DNA of 64,000 nucleotides, from positions 310,001 through 374,000 of the forward strand of contig CBDEGI010000002.1 of NCBI GenBank assembly GCA_965237575.1, written 5' to 3'. Positions within the stretch are counted from its first letter, which is position 1; every line of letters begins with the position of its first letter. The notes under the pieces are model-generated. The model worked only from the letters and a program-made list of their open reading frames with translations, had not been told where the DNA came from and made no database searches. The stretch comes from JAKZVK01 sp965237575. Lineage in GTDB: Bacteria > Acidobacteriota > Terriglobia > Bryobacterales > UBA6623. Shown here one piece after another: positions 55,954 through 64,000 of this stretch. The translations under genes and the position numbers were made by a program.

Positions 55954-56259
55954 TTAACCACTGGTACCGGAGGCTGTCGCTAAGTCCTTTACCATCAGTC
56001 GGGGGAAACCAAGTGCGTCGGTGGCTGCAATGGCTTCGGCAAGGTATTTCTCCGCGAACTCGCGATAGCTTTCGGAACCTGCCGCTTCGTTGTCGTCCTC
56101 GCTCATCTTGCCGGCTTCGCGCGCGGTCTTGAGAAGTTGGGCCACAAGCATGGCCTCGAACTCACGGGCGGCCTCGTCAACCGACAAACCCTTGGTGAAC
56201 TGTGGCGTCGAGACGGTCAGGGGGGAGATGCTAAGCGGTAGAATGGCATCCGGAACCAT
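55954..56259 (-). CDS. flgJ: FlgJ rod-binding domain protein
   Basis: 101 aa with the core REFEAMLVAQLLKTARE and FAEKYLAEAIA. Only the N-terminal rod-cap domain of FlgJ is present, without a muramidase domain, as in many phyla. ATG 56259 directly follows the flgI stop (TAAATG). Confidence 0.9.
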   Translation of the reverse strand: MVPDAILPLSISPLTVSTPQFTKGLSVDEAAREFEAMLVAQLLKTAREAGKMSEDDNEAAGSESYREFAEKYLAEAIAATDALGFPRLMVKDLATASGTSG

Positions 56260-57363
56260 TTACATGACCTCCAGTTCGGCCTCGAGCGCGCCGGCGGCGG
56301 CGATGCTCTGCATGATGGCGATGATGTCCCTCGGCGTCGATCCGATCGCCATCAACGCCTTGATCAACTCCTCCACGCTGGCACCCTCCTTCAGCAGCAC
56401 CTGACGGGCCCGTTCTTCTTCAACCTGAACGTTGACTTGCGGTGTGACGACGGTCTCGCCCTGCGAGAAAGCCGGCGGCTGGGACACAACGAAATCGGTG
56501 ACCACCTGTACCGTCAGGTTTCCGTGGAGCACCGCCACGGGCGCGATCTTGACGTCGCTGCCGATGACCACCGTCCCGGTGCGCTCGTTGAGAATCACCT
56601 TGGCAAGGCGGTCGGTCGGGATCTCAAGCGCGTCGATCTGAGCTATGAAATCGACCGGACGCTCGCGGTAGCTTGCCGGCATCTTGACCATCACGGCAGC
56701 GGAGTTCTCCGCGCGGGCCACACCACCGGGAAAGGTTTCGTTGATCATCTCGGTGATCCGAGAGGATGTCGTGAAGTCCGGCCGCCGCAACTGCAATCGA
56801 AAGCCCTCAGGGCTCGGCGGCACGCTCGGGGCGGAACGCTCCACTACCGCCCCCTCGGGGATCCGTCCGACGGTCGGGTGGTTGACCTGCACGCTGCTGC
56901 CGCCTCGCCCCGCCGAGAAGCCGCCAATCGACAGCGGGCCCTGGGCCACGGCGTAGACCTCGCCGTTCGCTGCCTTGAGTGAAGTAAACAACAGAGTGCC
57001 GCCTTGGAGGTTCTGGGCGTCGCCAATCGACGAGACGGTGACGTCAATCCGCGAACCGGGGCGGGCGAACGCGGGCAACGAGCCGGTGGCCATGACCGCC
57101 GCGATGTTGTTGACGCGCAAGGCAGTGGGCGAGACGTTGACTCCCATCTTCTGCAAGAGATTCGACAGGCTCTGGGTCGAGAACACCGTCTGCTGGCGGT
57201 CTCCCGTGCCCGCCAAGCCGACGACGAGGCCGTACCCGATCAGCATGTTTTCCCGCACGCCTTCGATCGAGGCTAAGTCTTTGAGACGGACTGCGGAAAC
57301 GGGTGATGCCACCATCATCGACAACGAGATTGAAAACCATAAGACATTCTTAGTCAATGACAT
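56260..57363 (-). CDS. flgI: Flagellar P-ring protein FlgI
   Basis: 367 aa with a signal peptide (SISLSMMVASPVSA). Family blocks: RLKDLASIEGVRENMLIGYG, VVGLAGTGD, NNIAAVMATGSLPAFARPGS and the C-terminal LLKEGASVEELIKALMAIGS. Forms the ring around the rod in the peptidoglycan layer. Presence of P- and L-rings shows an outer membrane. Confidence 0.96.
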   Translation of the reverse strand: MSLTKNVLWFSISLSMMVASPVSAVRLKDLASIEGVRENMLIGYGLVVGLAGTGDRQQTVFSTQSLSNLLQKMGVNVSPTALRVNNIAAVMATGSLPAFARPGSRIDVTVSSIGDAQNLQGGTLLFTSLKAANGEVYAVAQGPLSIGGFSAGRGGSSVQVNHPTVGRIPEGAVVERSAPSVPPSPEGFRLQLRRPDFTTSSRITEMINETFPGGVARAENSAAVMVKMPASYRERPVDFIAQIDALEIPTDRLAKVILNERTGTVVIGSDVKIAPVAVLHGNLTVQVVTDFVVSQPPAFSQGETVVTPQVNVQVEEERARQVLLKEGASVEELIKALMAIGSTPRDIIAIMQSIAAAGALEAELEVM

Positions 57364-57369
57364 AGGGCG

Positions 57370-58134
57370 TTAGAACGGAAATATCCCATGAAGAAGCCTG
57401 ATGAAGAAGTTCGGTCGGCGGATCGCGTCGTTAACGACCCCCTTGCCGTTGACCCGCAGTTCCATCATGGCTAGGCGATCGGAGGTGACGCTGTTGTCTT
57501 GAGCCAGGTCTACGGGCCTCACCGCGCCACGCAGCCAGATCACCTGGCGCTCGGAGTTGACCACGATCTCCTTGATTCCCTCGATGATCAGGTTGCCGTT
57601 GGGCATTACGTTGGTCACGTGGCTGGTGATGAGAGTGGTCACGCTGGTGGATCGTCCGGTGCTGCCTTGCCCATCGAGTGCGGTTGAGCCCGACGTGTTC
57701 GCGAGATTGGCTAGAGCCCCGCCCGGATTCAGGGGCCCGAAGAAATTGGTGATCGAGTGGCCCGAGTCTGACGCGCGCGACGACGAGACCGTGCCGCTCG
57801 ACAGAGCGCTGGCTTGCTCGACGACGCGGATCGTGATCAGGTCTCCCGGCCGAGCGGCCTTGGGGTCTCGAGCCAACTCGGCCAAGAATGACCGGCTCAC
57901 GTAGAGCGAGCCGGCCGAGGGCGTATTCTCGGGGCCCGGCCTGAGTGACTCCTCGATGTACCGGTTCAGCGTTCCTTCGCTCGTTTGGCCCCACGCGGTT
58001 GCTCCGAAGACAGCCACGATGCCGGAACAGAGGCAGAGCCACCTCGCCAACGTCGCCATCACTTTCGAGAGTTGCCGTCCGCGAAAGGGCAATTCAGCCG
58101 GCCCGCTTGTGGGACGACATCGCGAGAGGGTCAT
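57370..58134 (-). CDS. flgH: Flagellar L-ring protein FlgH
   Basis: 254 aa from ATG 58134, which overlaps the flgA stop (ATGA) and has GGAGG 12 bases upstream. Met26 (ATG 58059) directly before the signal peptide (WLCLCSGIVAVFGATAWG) is an alternative. Family blocks: RPGDLITIRVVEQASALSSG, ITSHVTNVMPNGNLIIEGIK, VNSERQVIWLRGAVRP. FlgH is usually a lipoprotein, but no lipobox is visible (Cys lies ahead of the hydrophobic stretch). Confidence 0.93.
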   Translation of the reverse strand: MTLSRCRPTSGPAELPFRGRQLSKVMATLARWLCLCSGIVAVFGATAWGQTSEGTLNRYIEESLRPGPENTPSAGSLYVSRSFLAELARDPKAARPGDLITIRVVEQASALSSGTVSSSRASDSGHSITNFFGPLNPGGALANLANTSGSTALDGQGSTGRSTSVTTLITSHVTNVMPNGNLIIEGIKEIVVNSERQVIWLRGAVRPVDLAQDNSVTSDRLAMMELRVNGKGVVNDAIRRPNFFIRLLHGIFPF

Positions 58135-59063
58135 GGATCGAGGTTTACCTCCGCGAACTTGGAGTTGACGATCGTGGCCGTGATTTTTCGACCGCTGTCG
58201 AGGTTGCGGCAGAGAATGCGGTCGCCGATGGAACCCGATTGCTCGGCGCGCGCCGGCGCCTGCAACTGGATCCATCTTGAGCGAATCCGAATCTGGAGCA
58301 GGTCGCCTCGACGAACTGCCTCGACCTTCTGCAGCATTCGCCGTTCAAGTGCCTCTCCTTCCCGCAGGTAGACCTTCAGCTTCTTATCTTCAATCTCCTG
58401 CTCCGTAAACAGATACCGATCTGGCGGGCCCCTGAGCGGGCCTTCTTCAAACCGGAAGTCGGCGGGTTCGAGTTCCGTCCCGGTCGGCAGGTCTTTGACA
58501 GCGACGGCTTGCGTGCCGATCACCGCGACCGTGATCCGGATCGGCAACGATCCGCTGCGGCCACCGTCGTTCTCCCAACGCAGAGTCATGCGCGCCGGCC
58601 GATTGAGCCGCTGCGGGGGCGAGCCCAGCTTGAACTCCAAAGGTCCGGCCGGGACCATCGGGGCGGTGAAGTTGTGCAGGGTGATTTCGACCTGCGCGGG
58701 ATCCGTGCGGTAGTAACGGGCCGCCGCCGACTTGATCAGTTCGCGCGTCTCCTCAGCGGTGAGCCGCCGCAGACGCCGCCGCACGACGATGCCCTCGGGC
58801 AACGAGTCGCGGCCAAGCTCCACGTTGTAGCGGCGCGCCCAGCGCAGCAACTCGTCGGGACGCAACCTCCGTTGGATGCCCGGACGTGGGGCGTAGGCCA
58901 GCACCGTCGAAGGCTCGATATGTCCCCACTCGGGCATCACCTCGGCGAGATCGCCGGCAGTGATCCGGTCGCGCTCGATGACGAGTTCCGGCGTTTCGCC
59001 GGCGAGAACCAGCGGTATCAACACAGCAACCAACAGCACGAGACGGCTAGCGGTTAAGGGCAT
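58131..59063 (-). CDS. flgA: P-ring assembly chaperone FlgA
   Basis: 310 aa from ATG 59063 with AGGAGG four bases before; the start lies within the last 17 bases of flgG. Signal peptide SRLVLLVAVLIPLVLAG. The C-terminal SAF-like chaperone domain has KDLPTGTELEPADFRFEEG, RRMLQKVEAVRRGDLLQIRI and DSGRKITATIVN. The N-terminal 150 residues are a longer-than-usual extension. Confidence 0.9.
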   Translation of the reverse strand: MPLTASRLVLLVAVLIPLVLAGETPELVIERDRITAGDLAEVMPEWGHIEPSTVLAYAPRPGIQRRLRPDELLRWARRYNVELGRDSLPEGIVVRRRLRRLTAEETRELIKSAAARYYRTDPAQVEITLHNFTAPMVPAGPLEFKLGSPPQRLNRPARMTLRWENDGGRSGSLPIRITVAVIGTQAVAVKDLPTGTELEPADFRFEEGPLRGPPDRYLFTEQEIEDKKLKVYLREGEALERRMLQKVEAVRRGDLLQIRIRSRWIQLQAPARAEQSGSIGDRILCRNLDSGRKITATIVNSKFAEVNLDP

Positions 59064-59838
59064 TGGCCTCCTGATACATTTCATCGGCCGTTCGCACCAC
59101 GCGCGCGTTGGCCTCGTAGGTTCGCTGGCCGACGATCATGTTGATGAACTCCTCGACGACACTGACGTTCGAGCTTTCAAGGAAGCCCTGCGCCAGGGTG
59201 CCGTGTCCTTGTTGGCCTCCGGGCTCACCGATAATGGCGTCGCCCGAGGCGTCGGTTGGCTGAAACAAGTTGCGCCCGAGTGCCAGCAGTCCGGCGGGAT
59301 TCTGGAACGTTGCCAGTTGCATGGGGCCTTTCTGTGTCGGCGTTGTCGATCCCGGCTGGGTGTAGCTGATGGTTCCGTCCGCGGCGATGGTCAGGTTCGA
59401 GGCGTCCGGGTCGATAGTGACCGCGGGCTCGAGCGGGTCGCCGTTGGACGTCACGAGGTTGCCGTCGCGGTCGAGGTGAAACGAGCCGGCGCGCGTATAG
59501 GCCAGCTCCCCATTCGGCAGCCGTACCTGGAAGAAGCCGGCACCTTGAATCACAGCGTCGAAAGGATTGTCGGTGGCGACGAAGTCACCCTGCTTGAAGA
59601 CCACTTCGTTGGCAACGACGCGGGTCCCGAGGCCGAGTTGCAGGCCCGACGGGAAGACCGTCTGCTGGCCGGAGGCCGTTCCCGGCGCTGTCATGTTCTG
59701 GTAGAAGAGGTCCTGGAACTGCATGCGCCGGTGTTTGAAGCCGGTTGTGCTCGCGTTAGCGAGATTGTTGGCAACGTTGTCGATGTTCAGTTGCTGCGCG
59801 ACCATGCCGCTGGCGGCGCTGAAGAGTGCTCGTATCAA
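59047..59838 (-). CDS. flgG: Flagellar distal rod protein FlgG
   Basis: 263 aa. TTG 59838 gives the invariant MIRALFSAASGM N-terminus, with AAAGGAG upstream. NIDNVANNLANASTTGFKHR and the C-terminal SNVSVVEEFINMIVGQRTYE are family signatures. The specific length (about 260) and sequence match FlgG rather than FlgE. Confidence 0.96.
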   Translation of the reverse strand: MIRALFSAASGMVAQQLNIDNVANNLANASTTGFKHRRMQFQDLFYQNMTAPGTASGQQTVFPSGLQLGLGTRVVANEVVFKQGDFVATDNPFDAVIQGAGFFQVRLPNGELAYTRAGSFHLDRDGNLVTSNGDPLEPAVTIDPDASNLTIAADGTISYTQPGSTTPTQKGPMQLATFQNPAGLLALGRNLFQPTDASGDAIIGEPGGQQGHGTLAQGFLESSNVSVVEEFINMIVGQRTYEANARVVRTADEMYQEANALNR

Positions 59839-59859
59839 AGGTTCTAAACTCCTTTCCCG

Positions 59860-60603
59860 TTACCTTCCATAACTGCTTAGTTCCTCGATGCCGCGGGCGT
59901 TCATTTCCTGACCGATCAGGCTGGCGGCCTGTCGCAGCATTTCGAAGTTGCGCGTGGCCATGATCAACCGTACGGCCGAGAGAGGCGCCTCGACGTTCGA
60001 TGCCTCGAGTTTCCCTTGTTGCACCGAGGTCGCGACGGCGGGCTGCGGGTCGGCCCCTTCACGCGCCTGGAAGTAGTTGCTGCCCACTTTCATCAACGGA
60101 GGCCGTCCGGCGAACTCCACCACGCCGATCTGCGTGATGTTGAGTCCGTTCACACTCACCACGCCGTCGGCGGCGATGGACACTTCACCGTCTGGCGGGA
60201 TGTTGATGGGCTGCTCCTGCGCGTCGAGCACCGGGAAGCCATCCGGGGTCTGGAGCCGGCCTTCGGGTGAGCGTGTGAGGCTGCCGTTGCGGGTGTACAG
60301 TCGCCCGCTCGGCCCCTCGACTTGGAAGAAGCCCGGACCGGAGAGGGCGAGGTCGAGGGGCGCTTCGGTCGTCGTCAGGGGACCCTGCTCGTAGTCGATC
60401 CGTGATCCTTCGACAAAGGGCATCCAAGGCAACTCGCCTGGCTCGAAACCGGTTTGCGCCTGCGCCGTGAGAAACAACCGGTGGAACTCGTTATCGCGCT
60501 TGTATCCGGTTGTGGATGCATTGGCGATGTTGTTGCCGAGTACTTCCAGGGTTTCGATCTGGGCCTTCATGCCCGAGGCCACCGACAGTAGGGAAGGATC
60601 CAT
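59860..60603 (-). CDS. flgF: Flagellar proximal rod protein FlgF
   Basis: 247 aa from ATG 60603. SLLSVASGMKAQIETLEVLG, NNIANASTTGYKRD and the shorter body (LDLALSGPGFFQVEGPSGRL) and C-terminal VRLIMATRNFEMLRQAASLI identify FlgF. First gene of the minus-strand operon. No strong ribosome site is visible. Confidence 0.94.
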   Translation of the reverse strand: MDPSLLSVASGMKAQIETLEVLGNNIANASTTGYKRDNEFHRLFLTAQAQTGFEPGELPWMPFVEGSRIDYEQGPLTTTEAPLDLALSGPGFFQVEGPSGRLYTRNGSLTRSPEGRLQTPDGFPVLDAQEQPINIPPDGEVSIAADGVVSVNGLNITQIGVVEFAGRPPLMKVGSNYFQAREGADPQPAVATSVQQGKLEASNVEAPLSAVRLIMATRNFEMLRQAASLIGQEMNARGIEELSSYGR

Positions 60604-60861
60604 CGGGGAGGGAGTGAGCAATTACACGGCCAAACGGCAAGCAACCGGAACGGCCGCTTTTTCGCGAAATCCGGCGTTTGCCGGATCCCCAATTCCTGCC
60701 GTTGTTTTGTCTTGGGACAGTTTCTTGCCTGCTTCCCGGTACCGGGTGGGGACTGGGCGCGGGAGGTTCGGGGTCAGGTGACAGCGGTACTGATCCAGGT
60801 CAGCCGGGAGGAGCTAACTCCTTGATTCGCGAACGGGCTGCGGACCGTCGGACCCTGTTGT
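60604..60861. other. Divergent intergenic region between flgF and fliK
   Basis: 258 bp between oppositely transcribed operons, so it should hold both promoters. It has a perfect hairpin ATCCGGC/GCCGGAT (60669-60686) next to the palindrome TTCGCGAA (60661-60668). No sigma-54 or sigma-28 consensus was recognised. Confidence 0.5.
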
Positions 60862-63709
60862 ATGGTGCCGATGAAGGCCGTTTCTCCAAAGCGCGCAACG
60901 GCTTTGGCCCCTTGCGTGCCAAACACGGGCTCGATGTCGATCGGCTCAGTACCCCTCCTGGACGCGGGCGTCCCGCCGTCGCCGGCTGCCGGAGCGCAAG
61001 TCTCCGGCGGAGCGGCAAAGCGAAACTACCAAGCGAGGGCGGGTGTCTTCGCGGTGTCATCGAGTCTGAATCGGGAGGAACCGAACTTTCGCTTTGGAGA
61101 AGGCGACCGGTCGTTCTCCGAGCTATTCGAGGAGGGAACCCGGCGGCAAGCATCCTCCGGTGGCGGCGGGCGAGGGCGTCCGACGCTTGGTTTTAGCGAG
61201 GTCGGGAGCGATGCCGATGCTACGAGGGATTCCGATGATGCCGGGACACATCGTCAGGACGTCACAGTAACGGGACCGCCTCCCGTGCAGAGCCGGCGTT
61301 TCGTTGTGATAAGAGGGGCCCCGTCAGTAGGGGCCGGCACGTCCGACACACCTGTCAACGTCACCAGTAACCAGGGATCTCCGGCGCAGCCTGAGCCCGG
61401 AGCGGCGACCAAGCCGGTACAGGCAGAACTGGGATCGCCGATCGAGCTGATCGCGCATCTCCGACGAACATCGACGATCCAAGTCGAGCCCATTGTCGAA
61501 ACACAGCGCTCCGGCACCGAAACGAGCGCGGCCCGCGCACCACGGTTCCAAGCCACCGAAGTCGTCGTGGTCGCTGAGAGTAATGTGCCGCCGACAATTG
61601 CCAAGGGTGGGCTGGAGGGGCCCCAGGTCCAGCCCGCTGCCCGCCCCAATCCGAACGCAGCACCGGCGCCAAGGGAGACCGGGCGTCGGCAACCAGTGGC
61701 TCTCGTTCCACTAGTCAGGGCCGGAGACCAGATTCCGTTGACCGACCAGCCGCGCCCGCCCGCGGCACACGGGCGTTCCTCTTCCGAGGGAGCGACGGCG
61801 CAAGCGCTGGCAGAGACCCTAACCCCGAAACAAGAAGGATCCGTGCCCCCTGCCTCGCACCCTCGGGAGAAGCCCAGCACCGGCGAAGCAGAGATCCCAC
61901 AGGATCGGGGCCAGAAAGCCGCTCGGCCGGCGACTCGGCCTGACTCGTCCGTCGAAGGTACGGGACGAAGCAAACCCCAACCGCGACCCGGGCAGCCCTC
62001 GGTCGAGCCCACTCCACGACAGCCATCCGATCTAGTCGGAACCAGTTCGGATGCTGGTGCCAAACCCAACCCCAGCGTCCGCGACAGACCCACTGCCAGC
62101 CCACTGGCGGCGGACCGTACTCCCGCCCTGGAGGGCAGAAGCGCTGACTCATCCGAGTCCCACCGCGCTCAGGCCGTGCTCCCAGAAAGCCTGCAAGCAT
62201 CCGGTGCCGTCCCCGAGGCCACTCCCCAACGGCCACGAGAACGACAAGTGAATGATCAAGATAGGGCTATAAGCGATAAGGAACAAGCGGCTTCTAAGAT
62301 ATCATCGAAGCTAATTCCCGAGACTTCCTCGCAGCCTGAGACCATCGCCGCACCCACGCTCTCCACTATCCGCGAGTCATTCGGGGCTTTAGCCAAAGCT
62401 GCAGCCGACCAGAGTCGACCTCAACGACGACCCGCCGGCAACGTTACGGGTCCGCCGAAAGTTGTCGGAGCGGCCTCGGGGGGGCGACGCAAAGGCTTTC
62501 GGCCAGAGCGCTGCCGAAACCGCCTACACAATCAAGATTCAGTCCCAGCCGGGCGTGCAAGTAGGCCTGACGAGTGACGATATCGACCTCTCCTCGATGA
62601 CTCGTACCGAGGGTTCGGAGCGAACGTTATCCACAGGTCGTCCACAGGCTGTGGAATCTGTGGACTACCAGGAGGCTCCTGTTGACAGAGACTCGACGAG
62701 AAGTCAAACCGTTAATTCCAAAGGGGTTGTCTACTCATCGACCAACAGGTCTCCCTTGCGTAACACCGCGACGGGTACAGCCTTGCCGAACTCAGACAGA
62801 CCAACCTTCAGGCCCAAGCCCGTCGAGAATACGGAACCGCGGAGGGTGTCGGCCCAAGCCGTGATTAACCAGCAACCTCGGCTCTCGGTCCCGGAGCGAA
62901 GCAGCCCGCCCACTGCCCGCCAGGCCCCTGTTGCCGAAGCCGATGGCACGGCGCGGCTGGGCAACTCGCTGGCGGCAACTGCGTCGGATTTGGCGGCCAA
63001 GGTGCCCAGGTACGTGTCCGATGCTCCCGACGCGGTCATGCCGCCGGAGGGAAGGCAGCCCGAGCCCACCACCCCCGGCCAGTCTGAGGCCGAAGGCGAG
63101 GCGGCCAAGCAGGCCAAGCCGGCCATCCCGAGCCCGCGGCAAACTCACCCTCAGGCGTCCGATAAGCCCGACCGTGCCGCGCCCGAGACCCGCGCCGCGA
63201 ACGCGCCGCGTCCTGCCGAGAGCGCCGTGACCCCGGCCCCACGCCCGGAAGTGGTTACCCACAGCCGCGCAACCGCAGCGGAGTCGCCAGAGACCCAGGC
63301 GGCCGGCAGACAAGAGACCGACAGCGCTCGCGCGATCGAGCGCATCGTCGAGATGGCATCCCTGCAAAAGAAGCTCGATGCCAACCGAATGAACGTCCTG
63401 CTGCGGGACGAGAGACTGGGCCGCGTCGTCGTTCGGCTGACTGAGCGCGCCGGCTTGGTGGACGCGATGGTACGCGCCGATACGACGCGCGCCCGTGAGG
63501 TGATCGCCGAGCACCTGCCCTCTCTGATGGAATCGCTCGGTCGCCGCGGTTTGCAAGCATTTGCCTCGTTGGGCGGCGGCCAGGACTCGGCGCGCGACGA
63601 GGCATATCGGCAGCAAGGGGGCCGTTCGCGGCATCCCCGGCATTTCGCCCGGAGGGGACGGCGCGCGCAAGCCGACCCGTCCGTCTTCCGGATCCAGACG
63701 GAGTCTTGA
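60862..63709 (+). pseudogene. fliK: Hook-length control protein FliK, frame broken at a G7 run
   Basis: Two overlapping frames, 60862-62577 and 62462-63709, join at GGGGGGG (62478-62484). With six G the gene reads ASGGDAKAFGQSAAETAY and gives one protein of about 949 aa. The first 850 residues are a disordered Pro/Ala/Ser/Arg-rich region, as expected of the FliK ruler; the C-terminal substrate-switch domain is MNVLLRDERLGRVVVRLTER, then VDAMVRADTTRAREVIAEHL. Start ATG 60862 (or ATG 60871) is uncertain. Could be slippage, phase variation or a sequencing error. Confidence 0.78.
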
Positions 63710-63746
63710 CGCTAGGCAACAGCTTTCTTGAAAGGAGTTTTGCGTA

Positions 63747-64000
63747 ATGGAAATCGGTGGAGCCACATCGGCGGCGAATGACAGGTCGGTACTCGGCGGC
63801 AGTCCCGCCGGCCTACTGGCCGACGGGGCGGATCGGGACATGTTCTTTCGGCTGCTGGTGACGCAGATCCAGAACCAGGATCCGTTGAACCCGCAAGATC
63901 CAACCGCGTTCGTCAGCCAGTTAGCACAGTTCAGCTCGCTCGAGCAGTTGCTCGAGATGGGCAATTCACTCAAAGCAATTGAAGTCTTGCTGGGGGAACA
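63747..64000 (+). CDS. flgD: Hook-cap scaffold FlgD, 3' part beyond the window
   Basis: 84 residues visible. ATG 63747 with AAGGAG about nine bases upstream. The signature DMFFRLLVTQIQNQDPLNPQ followed by TAFVSQLAQFSSLEQLLEM is diagnostic. FlgD caps the growing hook; following fliK is a conserved order. Confidence 0.95.
   Translation, partial: MEIGGATSAANDRSVLGGSPAGLLADGADRDMFFRLLVTQIQNQDPLNPQDPTAFVSQLAQFSSLEQLLEMGNSLKAIEVLLGE

Noticed and set aside
61254..62093. Minus-strand frames opposite fliK
   Set aside because: Low-complexity antisense of the Pro/Ala-rich ruler region.

Overview
The window looks like a chromosomal segment of an Acidobacteriota bacterium, probably near Solibacter/Bryobacter. 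The evidence is high GC, a VWFA protein of the Acidobacteria-type family (6892-7935), a HTH plus beta-propeller membrane protein (12227-14365), an M81/MlrC peptidase, a Tat-exported Gfo/Idh/MocA protein, a PSCyt/DUF1549/DUF1553 protein, an ECF sigma/DUF4252 operon, and long non-coding stretches rich in hairpins and short repeats. The assignment is from gene content only. No rRNA, tRNA or CRISPR array was seen.

Layout. 0-3 kb: a membrane NACHT ATPase with Gly-Leu repeats and a frameshifted secreted protein. 3.4-10.4 kb: a large exported protein coupled to a VWFA protein, a tandem pair of small secreted proteins and an exported beta-helix protein. 10.7-16.3 kb: a protein of unknown function behind a terminator-like leader, a HTH/propeller membrane protein coupled to a 59-aa membrane protein, then about 1.7 kb of hairpin repeats ending in a structured leader, a 65-aa protein and a heptanucleotide array. 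16.6-31.9 kb: M81 peptidase, oxidoreductase, orphan antitoxin with a toxin relic, two S41 proteases flanking a CocE/NonD hydrolase, ferrochelatase, methyltransferase, a 59-aa Cys-rich membrane peptide, membrane proteins and endonuclease III. 32-43.3 kb: acetoacetate decarboxylase-like protein, hydrolase/ECF sigma/anti-sigma-like/DUF4252 operon, rpiB, nicotinate phosphoribosyltransferase, GT2, Nramp-like and MFS transporters, and a P-loop kinase/dCMP deaminase fusion. 43.4-44.3 kb: a dead IS1595-type element. 44.3-46.9 kb: a PSCyt/DUF1549/DUF1553 protein. 47-64 kb: a flagellar cluster.

Flagellar cluster. On the minus strand, in transcription order: flgF, flgG, flgA, flgH, flgI, flgJ (rod-binding part only), flgM, a flgN-like gene, flgK, flgL, flaG, fliS, fliD and a fliT-like gene. 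Divergent from it on the plus strand are fliK and flgD (cut by the window end). Many of these genes overlap or abut. The most striking observation is that FlgK, FlgL and FliD, the three hook-filament junction and cap proteins, all carry the same inserted module of about 205 residues in their variable outer region.

At least five otherwise well-kept genes are each broken by a single apparent indel: the secreted protein near 2.7 kb, the hydrolase near 35.6 kb, the GGDEF-like gene near 47.6 kb, the fliT-like gene near 48.35 kb, and fliK at a G7 run near 62.48 kb. Sequencing or assembly error is the simplest explanation, but real decay or slippage at the G7 run cannot be excluded from sequence alone.
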